This document shows positions 25,849 to 33,920 of a stretch of DNA of 64,000 nt, one piece after another; position 1 is the stretch's first letter; every line of letters starts with the position of its first letter. Both the position numbers and the translations under genes were made by a program. Location of the stretch: the NCBI GenBank assembly GCA_002238855.1, contig MPND01000018.1, positions 1-64,000 of the forward strand. The letters run 5' to 3'. The notes below the pieces were generated by a model, which was not told the DNA's origin, did no database searches, and saw only the letters and a program-made list of their open reading frames with translations. Origin of the DNA: SAR202 cluster bacterium bin90 (GTDB lineage Bacteria > Chloroflexota > Dehalococcoidia > Lucifugimonadales > JADFKI01).

Positions 25849-27153
25849 ATGAGTCTTGGCGCGCTCAGGCGCGCTAGTATGAGACGGAGAACGCCTGCCT
25901 TGTCTAATGTAAAGAGCCTTCGCTGTCGAGAATGCGGCAGCGACTATCCCGTTGAGCCGCAGTATGTCTGCGACTTCTGCTTTGGTCCGCTTGAGGTCGA
26001 TTATGACTACGATGCCGTAGCGCGCGTCATCAGCCGCGAGCGCATCAACAAGGGGCCACTGACGATGTGGCGCTACCACGACCTGCTGCCGGTGGACGCG
26101 GAGATGGCTCTGGACATGAACACGGGGTTTACGCCCCTGATTCGCGCGAAGAACCTGGGCAGGCTGCTTGGTCTGAACAACCTGTATATCAAGAACGACA
26201 GCGTGAACCCGACATTCTCGTTCAAGGACAGGGTGGTGTCGGTGGCGTCGGCGAAGGCGCTGGAGTTCGAGTTCGATACTCTGGCATGCGCCTCGACGGG
26301 CAACCTCGCGGGGTCGGTGTCGGCGCACGGCGCAAAGGCGGGGATGAACACGATGGTGTTCTTTCCGTCGGACCTGGAGCGCGGCAAGATACTGGGCGCG
26401 GGCATATACGGCGCGACGCTCGTTGCCGTTGATGGCACTTACGACCAGGTGAACAGGCTGTGCAGCGAGCTTGCGGACAACCATCGCTGGGCGTTCGTGA
26501 ACATCAATATGCGCCCGTTCTACTCGGAGGGCAGCAAGACGCTGGCTTACGAGGTGGCGGAGCAGCTTGGCTGGCGCGCGCCGGATGCGTGCGTGGTGCC
26601 GGGCGCTTCGGGGTCGCTGTTCACGAAGATATACAAGGGACTGAACGAGCTTGCGGACCTGGGGCTGATAGATTCGGCGGCGCACACGAAGATGCACATC
26701 GCGCAGGCAGAGGGCTGCTCGCCGATCGTGACGGCATACGACGAGGATACGCCGCATGTGCGTCCTGTTACGCCGGACACTATCGCGAAGTCGCTCGCAA
26801 TCGGCAATCCGGCGGACGGCTACTACTCCATCAAGACAATCGAGAGGAGCGGTGGCAGCGCGGTTGCGGCGCCGGAAGATGAGGTTGTGGAGGGGATTCA
26901 GCTGCTCGCGGAGACCGAGGGCATTTTCACGGAGACCGCCGGCGGGGTTGTTATCTCCGGGTTGCGTAAGCTGGTGCAGAGCGGCAAGATACGGCCGGAC
27001 GACCTGACGGTTGCGTACATCACGGGCAACGGGCTTAAGACGCAAGAGGTGGTGGAGCCGATTGTCGACCCGGTGTTCACTACGCCCGCGTACGATGACT
27101 TCGTGACCAACATGGCAGCGCGGGAAGAAAGAAATGGTAAGAATAATGGCTAA
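25849..27153 (+). CDS. thrC: Threonine synthase
   Basis: 434 residues; starts at 25834 (TTG), 25849 (ATG) and 25879 (ATG) are all possible and no strong ribosome site decides. A small zinc-ribbon-like N-terminus (CRECGSDYP...CDFCFGPLE) precedes the PLP fold. The PLP lysine is in NPTFSFKDR, with CASTGNLAGS (substrate loop) and VVPGASGSL (phosphate loop) following. It converts O-phosphohomoserine to threonine. The Zn-ribbon form and the immediate NIL and MoaD genes downstream suggest this copy may be linked to homocysteine or methionine synthesis. Overlaps the NIL gene by 8 bp. Confidence 0.9.
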   Translation: MSLGALRRASMRRRTPALSNVKSLRCRECGSDYPVEPQYVCDFCFGPLEVDYDYDAVARVISRERINKGPLTMWRYHDLLPVDAEMALDMNTGFTPLIRAKNLGRLLGLNNLYIKNDSVNPTFSFKDRVVSVASAKALEFEFDTLACASTGNLAGSVSAHGAKAGMNTMVFFPSDLERGKILGAGIYGATLVAVDGTYDQVNRLCSELADNHRWAFVNINMRPFYSEGSKTLAYEVAEQLGWRAPDACVVPGASGSLFTKIYKGLNELADLGLIDSAAHTKMHIAQAEGCSPIVTAYDEDTPHVRPVTPDTIAKSLAIGNPADGYYSIKTIERSGGSAVAAPEDEVVEGIQLLAETEGIFTETAGGVVISGLRKLVQSGKIRPDDLTVAYITGNGLKTQEVVEPIVDPVFTTPAYDDFVTNMAAREERNGKNNG

Positions 27154-27388
27154 GAGACGCGTCAGGTTCACCTTCCCCGAACAGTTGATAACCGAGCCCC
27201 TGATCTATAATCTCGGGCGCAACTTCGAGATCATCACGAACATCCGGCGCGCGAATGTGCAGGAGCGCGTGGGCTGGGTGGTGCTGGAACTGGAAGGCGC
27301 CGAGGATGAGATCGACCGCGGACTGGAGTGGATGACAGAGGCGGGTGTGCGCGTGGACCCGATCATCGGCGATCTGATTGAGGGGTGA
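27146..27388 (+). CDS. NIL-domain protein
   Basis: 80 residues, one NIL domain (ferredoxin-like fold found after MetN ABC ATPases and in homocysteine-forming systems): KRRVRFTFPEQLITEPLIYNLG, FEIITNIRRANVQERVGWVVLELEG, then DEIDRGLEWMTEAGVRVDPI. The ATG at 27146 overlaps the threonine synthase stop (ATGGCTAA), so the two are coupled. NIL domains bind methionine or act in sulfur/Fe-S transfer. Stand-alone NIL proteins next to MoaD/ThiS carriers fit a role in sulfur incorporation into homocysteine. Confidence 0.85.
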   Translation: MAKRRVRFTFPEQLITEPLIYNLGRNFEIITNIRRANVQERVGWVVLELEGAEDEIDRGLEWMTEAGVRVDPIIGDLIEG

Positions 27389-27487
27389 GGGAACCTTCTC
27401 CAATTTCTCAATTCCTTCTTTAACATTGATTGCAAGGCACACAAGTTTTATTGAATGTGGGGCATGTGCCCCGGAGGTCAACGGACG

Positions 27488-27766
27488 ATGAGCATATCGG
27501 TGAGGATCCCAACACCCTTGCGGCGCGTGACGGACGGCGCGGACAAGGTGGACGCGGACGGCGGGACACTGGAAGAGATTATCGGCTCGCTGGAGAGCCA
27601 GTATCCGGGAATCAAGGCTCGGCTCTGCGACGAAGAGGGCGAGCTTCGCAACTTCGTGAATGTGTACATCAACGGTGAGGATGTGCGCTTCCTCGAGGGC
27701 CTGGGCACCGCCACGAAGACCGGCGATGAGGTTAGCATCGTGCCGGCGGTAGCGGGCGGCTGCTAA
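27488..27766 (+). CDS. MoaD/ThiS-family sulfur carrier with C-terminal Gly-Gly-Cys
   Basis: 92 residues from ATG 27488 (GGAGGT 9 nt upstream). Ubiquitin-like fold: SISVRIPTPLRR, TLEEIIGSLESQYPGIKARL, FVNVYINGEDVRFLEGLGT, DEVSIVPAVAGGC. Activated carriers end in Gly-Gly; here one Cys follows the diglycine. In characterised relatives (thioquinolobactin QbsE, Wolinella HcyS) extra residues are removed by a JAMM protease before thiocarboxylation. It is the third gene after thrC and NIL, consistent with a sulfur donor for methionine synthesis. No JAMM gene is in the window. Confidence 0.85.
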   Translation: MSISVRIPTPLRRVTDGADKVDADGGTLEEIIGSLESQYPGIKARLCDEEGELRNFVNVYINGEDVRFLEGLGTATKTGDEVSIVPAVAGGC

Positions 27767-27812
27767 CTCGCGCCGACTTACGGCATATTTCCGTTCTATT
27801 CACTCCCCCTTG

Positions 27813-27837
27813 ATCTTCCCCCTTGATGGGGGAAGAT
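27813..27837. repeat. ATCTTCCCCC/GGGGGAAGAT palindrome
   Basis: A perfect 10-bp inverted repeat with loop TTGAT, between the convergent MoaD and tgt genes. It is followed by TACTTGTTT on the + strand and could work as a terminator. It resembles the palindrome at 18841-18861. Confidence 0.7.
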
Positions 27838-27845
27838 ACTTGTTT

Positions 27846-28023
27846 GCCCGAAAGTTCTGGCCCTATTCGAATCGCGCTAGGCTCGATTGAATGAGGCGAG
27901 CCATTTCTGCTTCTGGTCGCGGCGGGGGCGATCTTCTTGGTCGCCCGAAAGTTCTGGCCCTATTCGAATCGCGCTAGGCTCGATTGAATGAGGGGAGCCA
28001 TTTCTGCTTCTGGTCGCGGCGGG
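27846..28023. repeat. 81-bp direct repeat duplicating the 3' end of tgt
   Basis: 27846-27926 and 27943-28023 are identical except for one base, separated by 16 bp (period 97 bp). The right copy includes the last codons and stop of tgt; the left copy lies beyond the gene. Since 97 is not a multiple of 3, the left copy is in another frame. The duplication has left the functional gene intact. Confidence 0.9.
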
Positions 28024-29134
28024 TCTGCTCGTCGGGCGGCTTGAAGCGACTGTGGAACTCGGCGCGGTAATCGTCAAACTCGCCTGCGGCTATGGCGGCG
28101 CGCATCTCCTCCATGAGACGCAGGATGAAGCGCAGGTTGTGTATCGTCGCCAGGCGGTATGCCAGCAGTTCCTTAGCGCGGAAGAGGTGGTGCACATACG
28201 CCGCCGTGTATGTGCGGCAGGTGTAGCAGTCACAGTCGTCCTCGATGGGCGCGTATTTCCTCTTATTGAACGCCGCGGTGATGTTCAGCCGGCCGGTCTT
28301 TACGAATAGCGAGCCGTTGCGGGCTATGCGCGTGGGCAGCACGCAGTCGAACATGTCGATACCGCGCGCTACACACTCCACGAGGTCTTCAGGTGAGCCT
28401 ACGCCCATGAGGTAGCGGGGGGCGTCCTCCGGCAGCATCGGTGTTGTGATGCTGACGGTGTCCAACATCGCCTGCTTGGACTCGCCGACGCTGAGGCCTC
28501 CTATGGAGTAGCCGGGGAAGCCGACGCCGGTGATGAACTCGGCTGACTTGCGGCGCAGCTCCGGGAACAGGCCGCCCTGCACGATGCCAAATAGCCGCTG
28601 GTCGGCGCGGGTGTGCGCTTCCACACAGCGGAGCAGCCAGCGGTTCGTCTTGTCCACCGCCGCGTCAACAGTCTCATAGTCGCTGTCGGCGGGGGCGCAT
28701 ATATCCAGCGGCATGATGATGTCCGCGCCGATGCCCTGCTGGTGCCGTATCGCCGCCTCGGGGCTGAAGGTGTGCTGGCTGCCGTCTATGTGCGACTTGA
28801 AGATGATGGCGTCCTCGGTAATCTTGCGCAGGTGCTCAAGGCTGAAGCCCTGGAAGCCGCCGCTGTCGGTGAGGGTGGCGCCGTGCCACTGCATGAAGCC
28901 GTGCAGCCCGCCAAGGTCCTGCACGATGTCCACGCCGGGGCGCAGGTAGAGGTGGTAGGTGTTGGCGAGGACGATGTTCGCGCCGATGCTGCGCAGGTCC
29001 GCGGAGTCGAGCGCCTTGACCGAGCCTTGCGTAGCGACGGGCATGAAGGCGGGCGTCGGGACATCGCCGTGCGGTGTGTGCAGGGTGCCTATGCGGGCGG
29101 TGGCGTCAGTGGCAGTGAGAGTGAAGAAGGGCAT
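27974..29134 (-). CDS. tgt: tRNA-guanine transglycosylase
   Basis: 386 residues. Exchanges guanine 34 for preQ1 in GU(N) tRNAs (queuosine pathway). Visible: ANTYHLYLRPG, catalytic-Asp loop LTDSGGFQGFSL, GIVQGGLFPELRR (substrate base pocket), GGLSVGES, the second Asp region IDMFDCVLPTRIARNG, and zinc ligands CDCYTCRTYTAAYVHH. The final 15-20 residues (RRDQKQKWLPSFNRA) exceed the usual end and derive from the duplicated segment at 27943-28023. No queuosine genes are next to it. Confidence 0.95.
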   Translation of the reverse strand: MPFFTLTATDATARIGTLHTPHGDVPTPAFMPVATQGSVKALDSADLRSIGANIVLANTYHLYLRPGVDIVQDLGGLHGFMQWHGATLTDSGGFQGFSLEHLRKITEDAIIFKSHIDGSQHTFSPEAAIRHQQGIGADIIMPLDICAPADSDYETVDAAVDKTNRWLLRCVEAHTRADQRLFGIVQGGLFPELRRKSAEFITGVGFPGYSIGGLSVGESKQAMLDTVSITTPMLPEDAPRYLMGVGSPEDLVECVARGIDMFDCVLPTRIARNGSLFVKTGRLNITAAFNKRKYAPIEDDCDCYTCRTYTAAYVHHLFRAKELLAYRLATIHNLRFILRLMEEMRAAIAAGEFDDYRAEFHSRFKPPDEQTRRDQKQKWLPSFNRA

Positions 29135-29157
29135 ACCGGTATTTTACAGGCATGCCG

Positions 29158-29448
29158 CTACCGGCGCATCTCCTGTTCTACTCGCTCGGCCAGATAGATT
29201 TTCACCAGAGACTTGAATGGTATGTCCCGCTTGCCAGCCAGAACTTTCAAGTCATCGATGACCGACTGCGGCAAGGAAATGGTTACAGATGCATCTGAAG
29301 CACTCGAGCGGGACGGCTTAAGATTGGGCATCCTCGCTTGTTCAGCCTTGCTAAGATCAATGTAGTCGGAGGAGTCATGCGTTGCCCAAAACTCACGCTC
29401 TTCATCTTCTGAGTCAAACTTTGGAATCGACCTTTTAAGTGATGTCAT
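29158..29448 (-). CDS. brnA: BrnA/CopG-type ribbon-helix-helix antitoxin
   Basis: 96 residues. N-terminal KFDSEDEEREFWATHDSSDYIDLSK is characteristic of antitoxins paired with BrnT-type toxins. The C-terminal ribbon-helix-helix reads ASVTISLPQSVIDDLKVLAGKRDIPFKSLVKIYLAERVEQE. It represses its own operon and sequesters the toxin in known systems. It starts at ATG 29448, overlapping the toxin gene by 14 bp. Confidence 0.8.
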   Translation of the reverse strand: MTSLKRSIPKFDSEDEEREFWATHDSSDYIDLSKAEQARMPNLKPSRSSASDASVTISLPQSVIDDLKVLAGKRDIPFKSLVKIYLAERVEQEMRR

Positions 29449-29728
29449 AATTTCTACGTTCCCGTCTGCTCATATCTCTGGCAGAAATGATGCGAATAAG
29501 TTCCTGCCGAATTGTAAACACAATGAAGAGTTTGCGTCCTTCATCCGTTTGACCGTACGCGTAGTATCTCATCTCGGCCCAAATTTGTCCCTGCGGCTCT
29601 GCGATAACCAGCGGATCATTGAAGAAAACTTGCTCTGACTCCGCGTTCGTAACGCCGTGTTTTAGCCAATTTTTCTCAACATTTCCGTTATCCCACTGAA
29701 ATCCGGTGAGTTGGTGGAACTCAATCAT
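29435..29728 (-). CDS. brnT: BrnT-family ribonuclease toxin
   Basis: 97 residues. Typical BrnT pattern: FQWDNGNVEKNWLKHGVTNAESEQVFFNDPL (WD...N..KHGV), YYAYGQTDEGRKLFIVFTIR and RIISARDMSRRERRNYD. BrnT is a RelE-like RNase. The order toxin then antitoxin with a short overlap is standard for brnTA. Confidence 0.85.
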   Translation of the reverse strand: MIEFHQLTGFQWDNGNVEKNWLKHGVTNAESEQVFFNDPLVIAEPQGQIWAEMRYYAYGQTDEGRKLFIVFTIRQELIRIISARDMSRRERRNYDIT

Positions 29729-29800
29729 TCCATATACCGCATTTATTGCACCTCTTCATAATACACAATACACAATCGCTGCGGATTCTCGATGCTGGCT

Positions 29801-30727
29801 TCAGCCGCGGATGCCCTGGATGACGAGCTGGACGCCCATGATGAGGATGACGAGCATGAGGATGCGCATTATCCAGGGGCCTCGCACCTTCCCGGAGAGA
29901 CGCGCGCCGATTTGTCCGCCGGTTACGAGGCCGATGCCAGTGAATATGAATGTGGGGAACCACTCGATGTTACCGATGATGGCGTGAGTGGCTGCGCCCG
30001 CTGTGGTGTAGAAGGACAGGGCGAAGATGGATGTGGCAACCGCGACCTGCACCGGAAATCCGAAGGCATAGACGAGTATGGGAGTGCGTAAGAAGCCGCC
30101 GCCTATGCCGAAGAAGCTGGAAATGAAGCCTAGAACGAAGTTGATGAGGATAGCCCAGCTTTCGTGCAGACGGTAGCGGTAGGTCTCGCCGGACTCGGCG
30201 GTAATGCGGCGACGGCGAAGGGTCTGGGAGTCAATGAAGCTGCGCCTCCGGCTTCGGGCGCGCGACAGGCGAGAATGCCGCCCGGTGCCGAGCTGCTGTG
30301 TGACCAATCGCAATGCGAGGATGACCAGAATCAGGCCGAATGCGGTGTCGTAGATGCCCGGCAGTCCGGCGAGCGCCTGCTTGAGGACGAAGGGCGCAAT
30401 GACCGAACCGGGAATGGCGGCAGCTGCGAAGAGATATGCGCTCCGCTTGTCCACGACACGCATATAGCGATAGGCGAACGCGCCGGATATGCTGTTGGCG
30501 GCGACAAGCGCGAGGACGGTGCCGGAGACGACGGCGGGCTCTATGTCAGGGAAGAAGATGCGCAGGATGGGTACGAGGATGAAGCCGCCGCCCGCGCCGA
30601 CGAGAACGCCGAAGACGCCCGTTATGAATCCGACGGCAGCGAGTGTCAGCCATTCGATTGCCTGCTGCCATCCGACAGCAGGCAACCATTCAATTCCGGA
30701 GCCGGTGAGCCAGTCCAGCCCGGGCAT
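29801..30727 (-). CDS. TauE/SafE-family sulfite/organosulfonate exporter
   Basis: 308 residues with about eight hydrophobic segments in two halves. Each half opens with the glycine-rich family motif: GFITGVFGVLVGAGGGFILVPIL near residue 35 and GFISSFFGIGGGFLRTPIL near 205. A basic loop (RHSRLSRARSRRR) joins the halves. The family exports sulfite, sulfoacetate or other anions. The gene stands alone after brnTA; its link to sulfur chemistry here is only inferred. Confidence 0.88.
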   Translation of the reverse strand: MPGLDWLTGSGIEWLPAVGWQQAIEWLTLAAVGFITGVFGVLVGAGGGFILVPILRIFFPDIEPAVVSGTVLALVAANSISGAFAYRYMRVVDKRSAYLFAAAAIPGSVIAPFVLKQALAGLPGIYDTAFGLILVILALRLVTQQLGTGRHSRLSRARSRRRSFIDSQTLRRRRITAESGETYRYRLHESWAILINFVLGFISSFFGIGGGFLRTPILVYAFGFPVQVAVATSIFALSFYTTAGAATHAIIGNIEWFPTFIFTGIGLVTGGQIGARLSGKVRGPWIMRILMLVILIMGVQLVIQGIRG

Positions 30728-30882
30728 CTAACCCACCGGGCTTTGAAGACGCTGGTCGTTAAGCACATCGCCTCCATCACCAAAACGTTTCCGATCGAGA
30801 TTTATTCTACATTAATCTGCGTTCAGAAATCTGCGTTCAGACGTGGAGTTTGTGGTTCAATGGTCTGGTTATGGCGCCGCGA

Positions 30883-31515
30883 CTATTGAGCCATATCGGC
30901 GCTCATAGCGCTCATTTCCGGGTAAAGAGTGATCCCCTTGAAGTCGAACACTCCAACCCAGTCGGCGGTGTTGCCGTGGGACACAGCCACGCGGGTGAGC
31001 CTTGGGTTGGACTTGACTCTCATGATGTGCTCGCCTATGTCGCGGCTGAGGTCGTAGATGTCAACGTCGCTGACGGTATATGGGATGCCGTAGGTTGCGC
31101 TATCCCCGTTGATATGGACTCTAATCCTGGTGGTGTAGGGGACAAGAGCTTTAGAGGTAGCGATTCCCACGGTTCGGGTGTAGTGCTGCTGATGGACAAG
31201 CGGCACGAGCGTGCCGAAAATGCCGACCGCGTTAGTTTGAGTTTTGGCGATGCGGCAAGTGTCGTCTAGTGTGAGTATTACCTCAGCGTCCGCCGCCCAT
31301 GTCTGGATAGCGTCGAGGCGGACGCCCCTAGCGCCGATTTGCTGACACATTGGTAGGTCCGTCGGAATAAGGTCCACCTGCGTTACTGTAGAGGATTCGA
31401 CGGCGGGTGCGCCGGAATCGGTGGATGCCACAACCATGCTCGCGGTTACAAGGGATGCCGTTAGAGCCACAGCTATCAGGGCAATCATCCAAATGACGAT
31501 ATTGCTAGTCTTCAT
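30883..31515 (-). CDS. Exported protein of unknown function
   Basis: 210 residues from ATG 31515 (AGAGGTGGC upstream), not the longer frame. An N-terminal signal anchor (NIVIWMIALIAVALTASLV) precedes the soluble part. Segments: VDLIPTDLPMCQQIGARGVRLDAIQTW, EVILTLDDTC, and a C-terminal IRVHINGDSATYGIPYTVSDVDIYDLS. Two Cys may form a disulfide. No family is recognised. It is transcribed towards the TauE gene, 155 bp away. Confidence 0.55.
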   Translation of the reverse strand: MKTSNIVIWMIALIAVALTASLVTASMVVASTDSGAPAVESSTVTQVDLIPTDLPMCQQIGARGVRLDAIQTWAADAEVILTLDDTCRIAKTQTNAVGIFGTLVPLVHQQHYTRTVGIATSKALVPYTTRIRVHINGDSATYGIPYTVSDVDIYDLSRDIGEHIMRVKSNPRLTRVAVSHGNTADWVGVFDFKGITLYPEMSAMSADMAQ

Positions 31516-31739
31516 TTCAAGCCACCTCTTTCTACCAAAGGGTTTATCCTGTCGCCTTTCCAATGTCAGCACCAGAGCGGTCGAAGTGTCAGACCTTATA
31601 CTCTGATTAATGGAACAGGACCCGATTCTGCGGAGATAGGATAACAATTGTCACAAACAAATACTACACTTTTGTACAAGTAATAGACCTGTTTGTCCCA
31701 GAGGTGGGTCAAATATGACCATCAAAGGTCATATTTATC

Positions 31740-31925
31740 AGTATGGCGATACATTCTGGCGCGTAGTAGCGTTGTCGATACTGTCGAGATGTACCTATCG
31801 AATTGCCCTGTCCGCGACTTTCTTGTCCGACGGCGTGGCGTTGCTGACGGCTTCCATGTCCATTTCGCCGCAGGTGAGTGGCAGGCCGTAGCTTTCGAGC
31901 AGTGCGCGCTGGCGCTCGACTTCAA
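31740..31925 (-). pseudogene. Decayed duplicate of the aroB 3' end
   Basis: This stretch matches 31985-32170 of aroB with a constant offset of 245 bp. The best part, 31837-31924, has only a few differences; towards 31740 it diverges with many. The reading frame is broken. It lies directly beyond the true aroB end, so it is the remnant of a tandem duplication of the gene's tail. The rest of the gap (31516-31739) holds no gene. Confidence 0.8.
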
Positions 31926-31952
31926 AGAAGCCGAGTTTTCCTAGAAGTGGGA

Positions 31953-33059
31953 TTAAATGAGACTCTGAAGAGTCTTATTCACCAGTTCCGGTGGTACATC
32001 GTTGCGTGTGGTGGCGTTGCCGATGCCGTCGAGAAGTACCCAGCGTATGGCGCGACCGGCGACTTTCTTGTCGGATAGCATCGCGTTGCTGACGGCTTCC
32101 ATGTCCATTTCGCCACAGGTGAGTGGCAGGCCGTAGCTTTCGAGCAGTGCGCGCTGGCGTTCGACTTCATCGGCGGTCATCATGCCCATCCCCTCGCCGA
32201 TGCGCGCCGCGCCCATCATGCCGATGCTTACCGCCTCGCCGTGCAGGAAACTGCCGTAACCTGTCGCCGCTTCGATCGCATGGCCGATGGTGTGACCGTA
32301 GTTGAGCAGGATGCGGATGCCGAGTGTTTCGCGCTCGTCCTGGGAGACGATGTTCGCCTTGATAGCGACGCTGCGGCGAATGATGTCGGTGGCGACGTCC
32401 TGCTCGAGAGCGAGCAGCGATGCCCTGTGAGTCTCGAAATCTGCAAGAAGGTCGGGGTCGAGGATGAGGCCGTGCTTGATCGCCTCTGCCCAACCGGAGG
32501 TGAGTTCGCGCTGGGGAAGGGACTGGAGTGTGCTGACATCGGAGAGAACGAACTTCGGCTGGTAGAAAGCGCCGACGAGGTTCTTGCCTTGGGGCAGGTC
32601 AATGGCGGTCTTGCCGCCGATAGCGGCGTCCATCATCGCGAGCAGGCTCGTGGGCACCTGAGCGAAGGGTAAGCCTCGCAGGTAGGTCGCCGCCACGAAG
32701 CCCGCGAGGTCACCGACGACACCGCCTCCGACTGCCACTATCAGGTGGCCGCGCTCTGCCTTGCGCTCGGCGAGCCAGCGATATATGAGCTGCGCGGTCT
32801 CCAGCGTCTTGTGCGTCTCGCCTGCGGGCATGATGAACATGTGCGCGGCGATGCCTGCGGCTTCGAGCGAGAACTGTGCCCGGCGCGCCTGCCGGTGAAC
32901 TCCCTCGTCAGTGATGATGTACGCGGTGGAGGTGTCTAATACAGAGTTTACGCGCTCGCCAATCTCATCGATTATATTCCAGCCAACCCATATCGGGTGG
33001 TCGCCCTGGGATGTCTTGACGATGGCAGCGAGGTCGGAGTAGGTGGCGGTAGTGGTCAT
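31953..33059 (-). CDS. aroB: 3-dehydroquinate synthase
   Basis: 368 residues. Second step of the shikimate pathway, NAD- and zinc-dependent. Motifs: VAVGGGVVGDLAGF (NAD site near residue 105), RGLPFAQVPTSLLAMMDAAIGGKTAID, GWAEAIKHGLI (zinc Glu), NYGHTIGHAIE and HGEAVSIGM (zinc His). Standard length. Same strand as aroK 66 bp upstream; the 3' end is copied downstream as a relic at 31740-31925. Confidence 0.96.
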   Translation of the reverse strand: MTTTATYSDLAAIVKTSQGDHPIWVGWNIIDEIGERVNSVLDTSTAYIITDEGVHRQARRAQFSLEAAGIAAHMFIMPAGETHKTLETAQLIYRWLAERKAERGHLIVAVGGGVVGDLAGFVAATYLRGLPFAQVPTSLLAMMDAAIGGKTAIDLPQGKNLVGAFYQPKFVLSDVSTLQSLPQRELTSGWAEAIKHGLILDPDLLADFETHRASLLALEQDVATDIIRRSVAIKANIVSQDERETLGIRILLNYGHTIGHAIEAATGYGSFLHGEAVSIGMMGAARIGEGMGMMTADEVERQRALLESYGLPLTCGEMDMEAVSNAMLSDKKVAGRAIRWVLLDGIGNATTRNDVPPELVNKTLQSLI

Positions 33060-33124
33060 GTCGGTACGCAGTCTCTCAGTCAGTAAGGATGGTGGTGCAG
33101 GAGATAACTAGATGAGTGCGATTC

Positions 33125-33745
33125 TCAGCCTTCGCTCTCCAACTGGTCGTGCCGCTCGCGCATCCAGTCGGGGTAGGCTTTCCAGCAAATCGCCTCGTCG
33201 TCGTTGAGTATGTCGAAGGCGCGGACGACTTCGTGCGCTGCCTGTTCGGGCGTGATTATATCGGTGTGAACTGTCCAGTGAGCAAGAGTATAGTTTAGTT
33301 GGCGCAGGGACTTCAAGGAACGGATGCGGTCGAGGGGATCGTCCGCGGCGAGCATGGGGCGCACTATGGCACCGTCGCCCACGCTCTGTGCGAGTACGCG
33401 CTCGTATATGGTCTCCGGAGAGGCTTCGAGGCATACGACAGCGCCGTTATCCATCATGGCGGCGCGGTTGTCGGCGCTCTCGGCGATGCCGCCGCCGGTG
33501 GAGATGACCTGCCGATCCGCCTCGCATGCGGCAAGCAGGGTCTGCGCTTCGAGTGCGCGGAAGTGCGGCTCGCCGTGCTCCGCGAAGATGGCGTCTATGG
33601 TCGTGCCGGCGTCTGCCTCGATGCGCTCGTCGAGGTCAACGAATTGCCAGCCGAGGATTCGCGCCGCCTCGCGCCCGATGGTCGTCTTGCCGGTGCCGGA
33701 GAAGCCTGTGAGGAAGATGTTGGGTTTCAAGGGAATGCGTCCCAA
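33125..33745 (-). CDS. aroK: Shikimate kinase
   Basis: 206 residues. P-loop LTGFSGTGKTT, DLDERIEADAG (shikimate-binding Asp), FRALEAQTL, STGGGIAESADNR (GGG loop) and lid Arg in IVRPMLAADDP. It is longer than typical kinases (about 170) by a C-terminal tail (ILNDDEAICWKAYPDWMRER) of unknown role. Upstream of aroB on the same strand; aroE lies on the other side of an inserted two-gene segment. Confidence 0.93.
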   Translation of the reverse strand: MGRIPLKPNIFLTGFSGTGKTTIGREAARILGWQFVDLDERIEADAGTTIDAIFAEHGEPHFRALEAQTLLAACEADRQVISTGGGIAESADNRAAMMDNGAVVCLEASPETIYERVLAQSVGDGAIVRPMLAADDPLDRIRSLKSLRQLNYTLAHWTVHTDIITPEQAAHEVVRAFDILNDDEAICWKAYPDWMRERHDQLESEG

Positions 33746-33920
33746 GGGTTAGGATATTTCTATAATGATAGCCTACCCCGCAACCAACGGCTATCACAAG
33801 CTTAGCGCTAAAACTGATTTCACTACATTTTGAAAAGAGGCTTGAGGTGACGCAATGACATTGAGTCGCGTATGCTAGAATGCGGCGGAATTCAGAAAAT
33901 GTGTCAACGAGGAACTCGTA

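Noticed and set aside
25759-27171. 470-residue minus-strand frame opposite thrC
   Set aside because: It is the antisense of a clear threonine synthase gene, is Arg/His-rich as expected of antisense frames in GC-rich DNA, and has no family pattern.
27860-27885. TTCGAATC, a tRNA T-loop-like motif
   Set aside because: No acceptor, D or anticodon stems can be formed around it, and the same motif recurs in the duplicated tgt tail.
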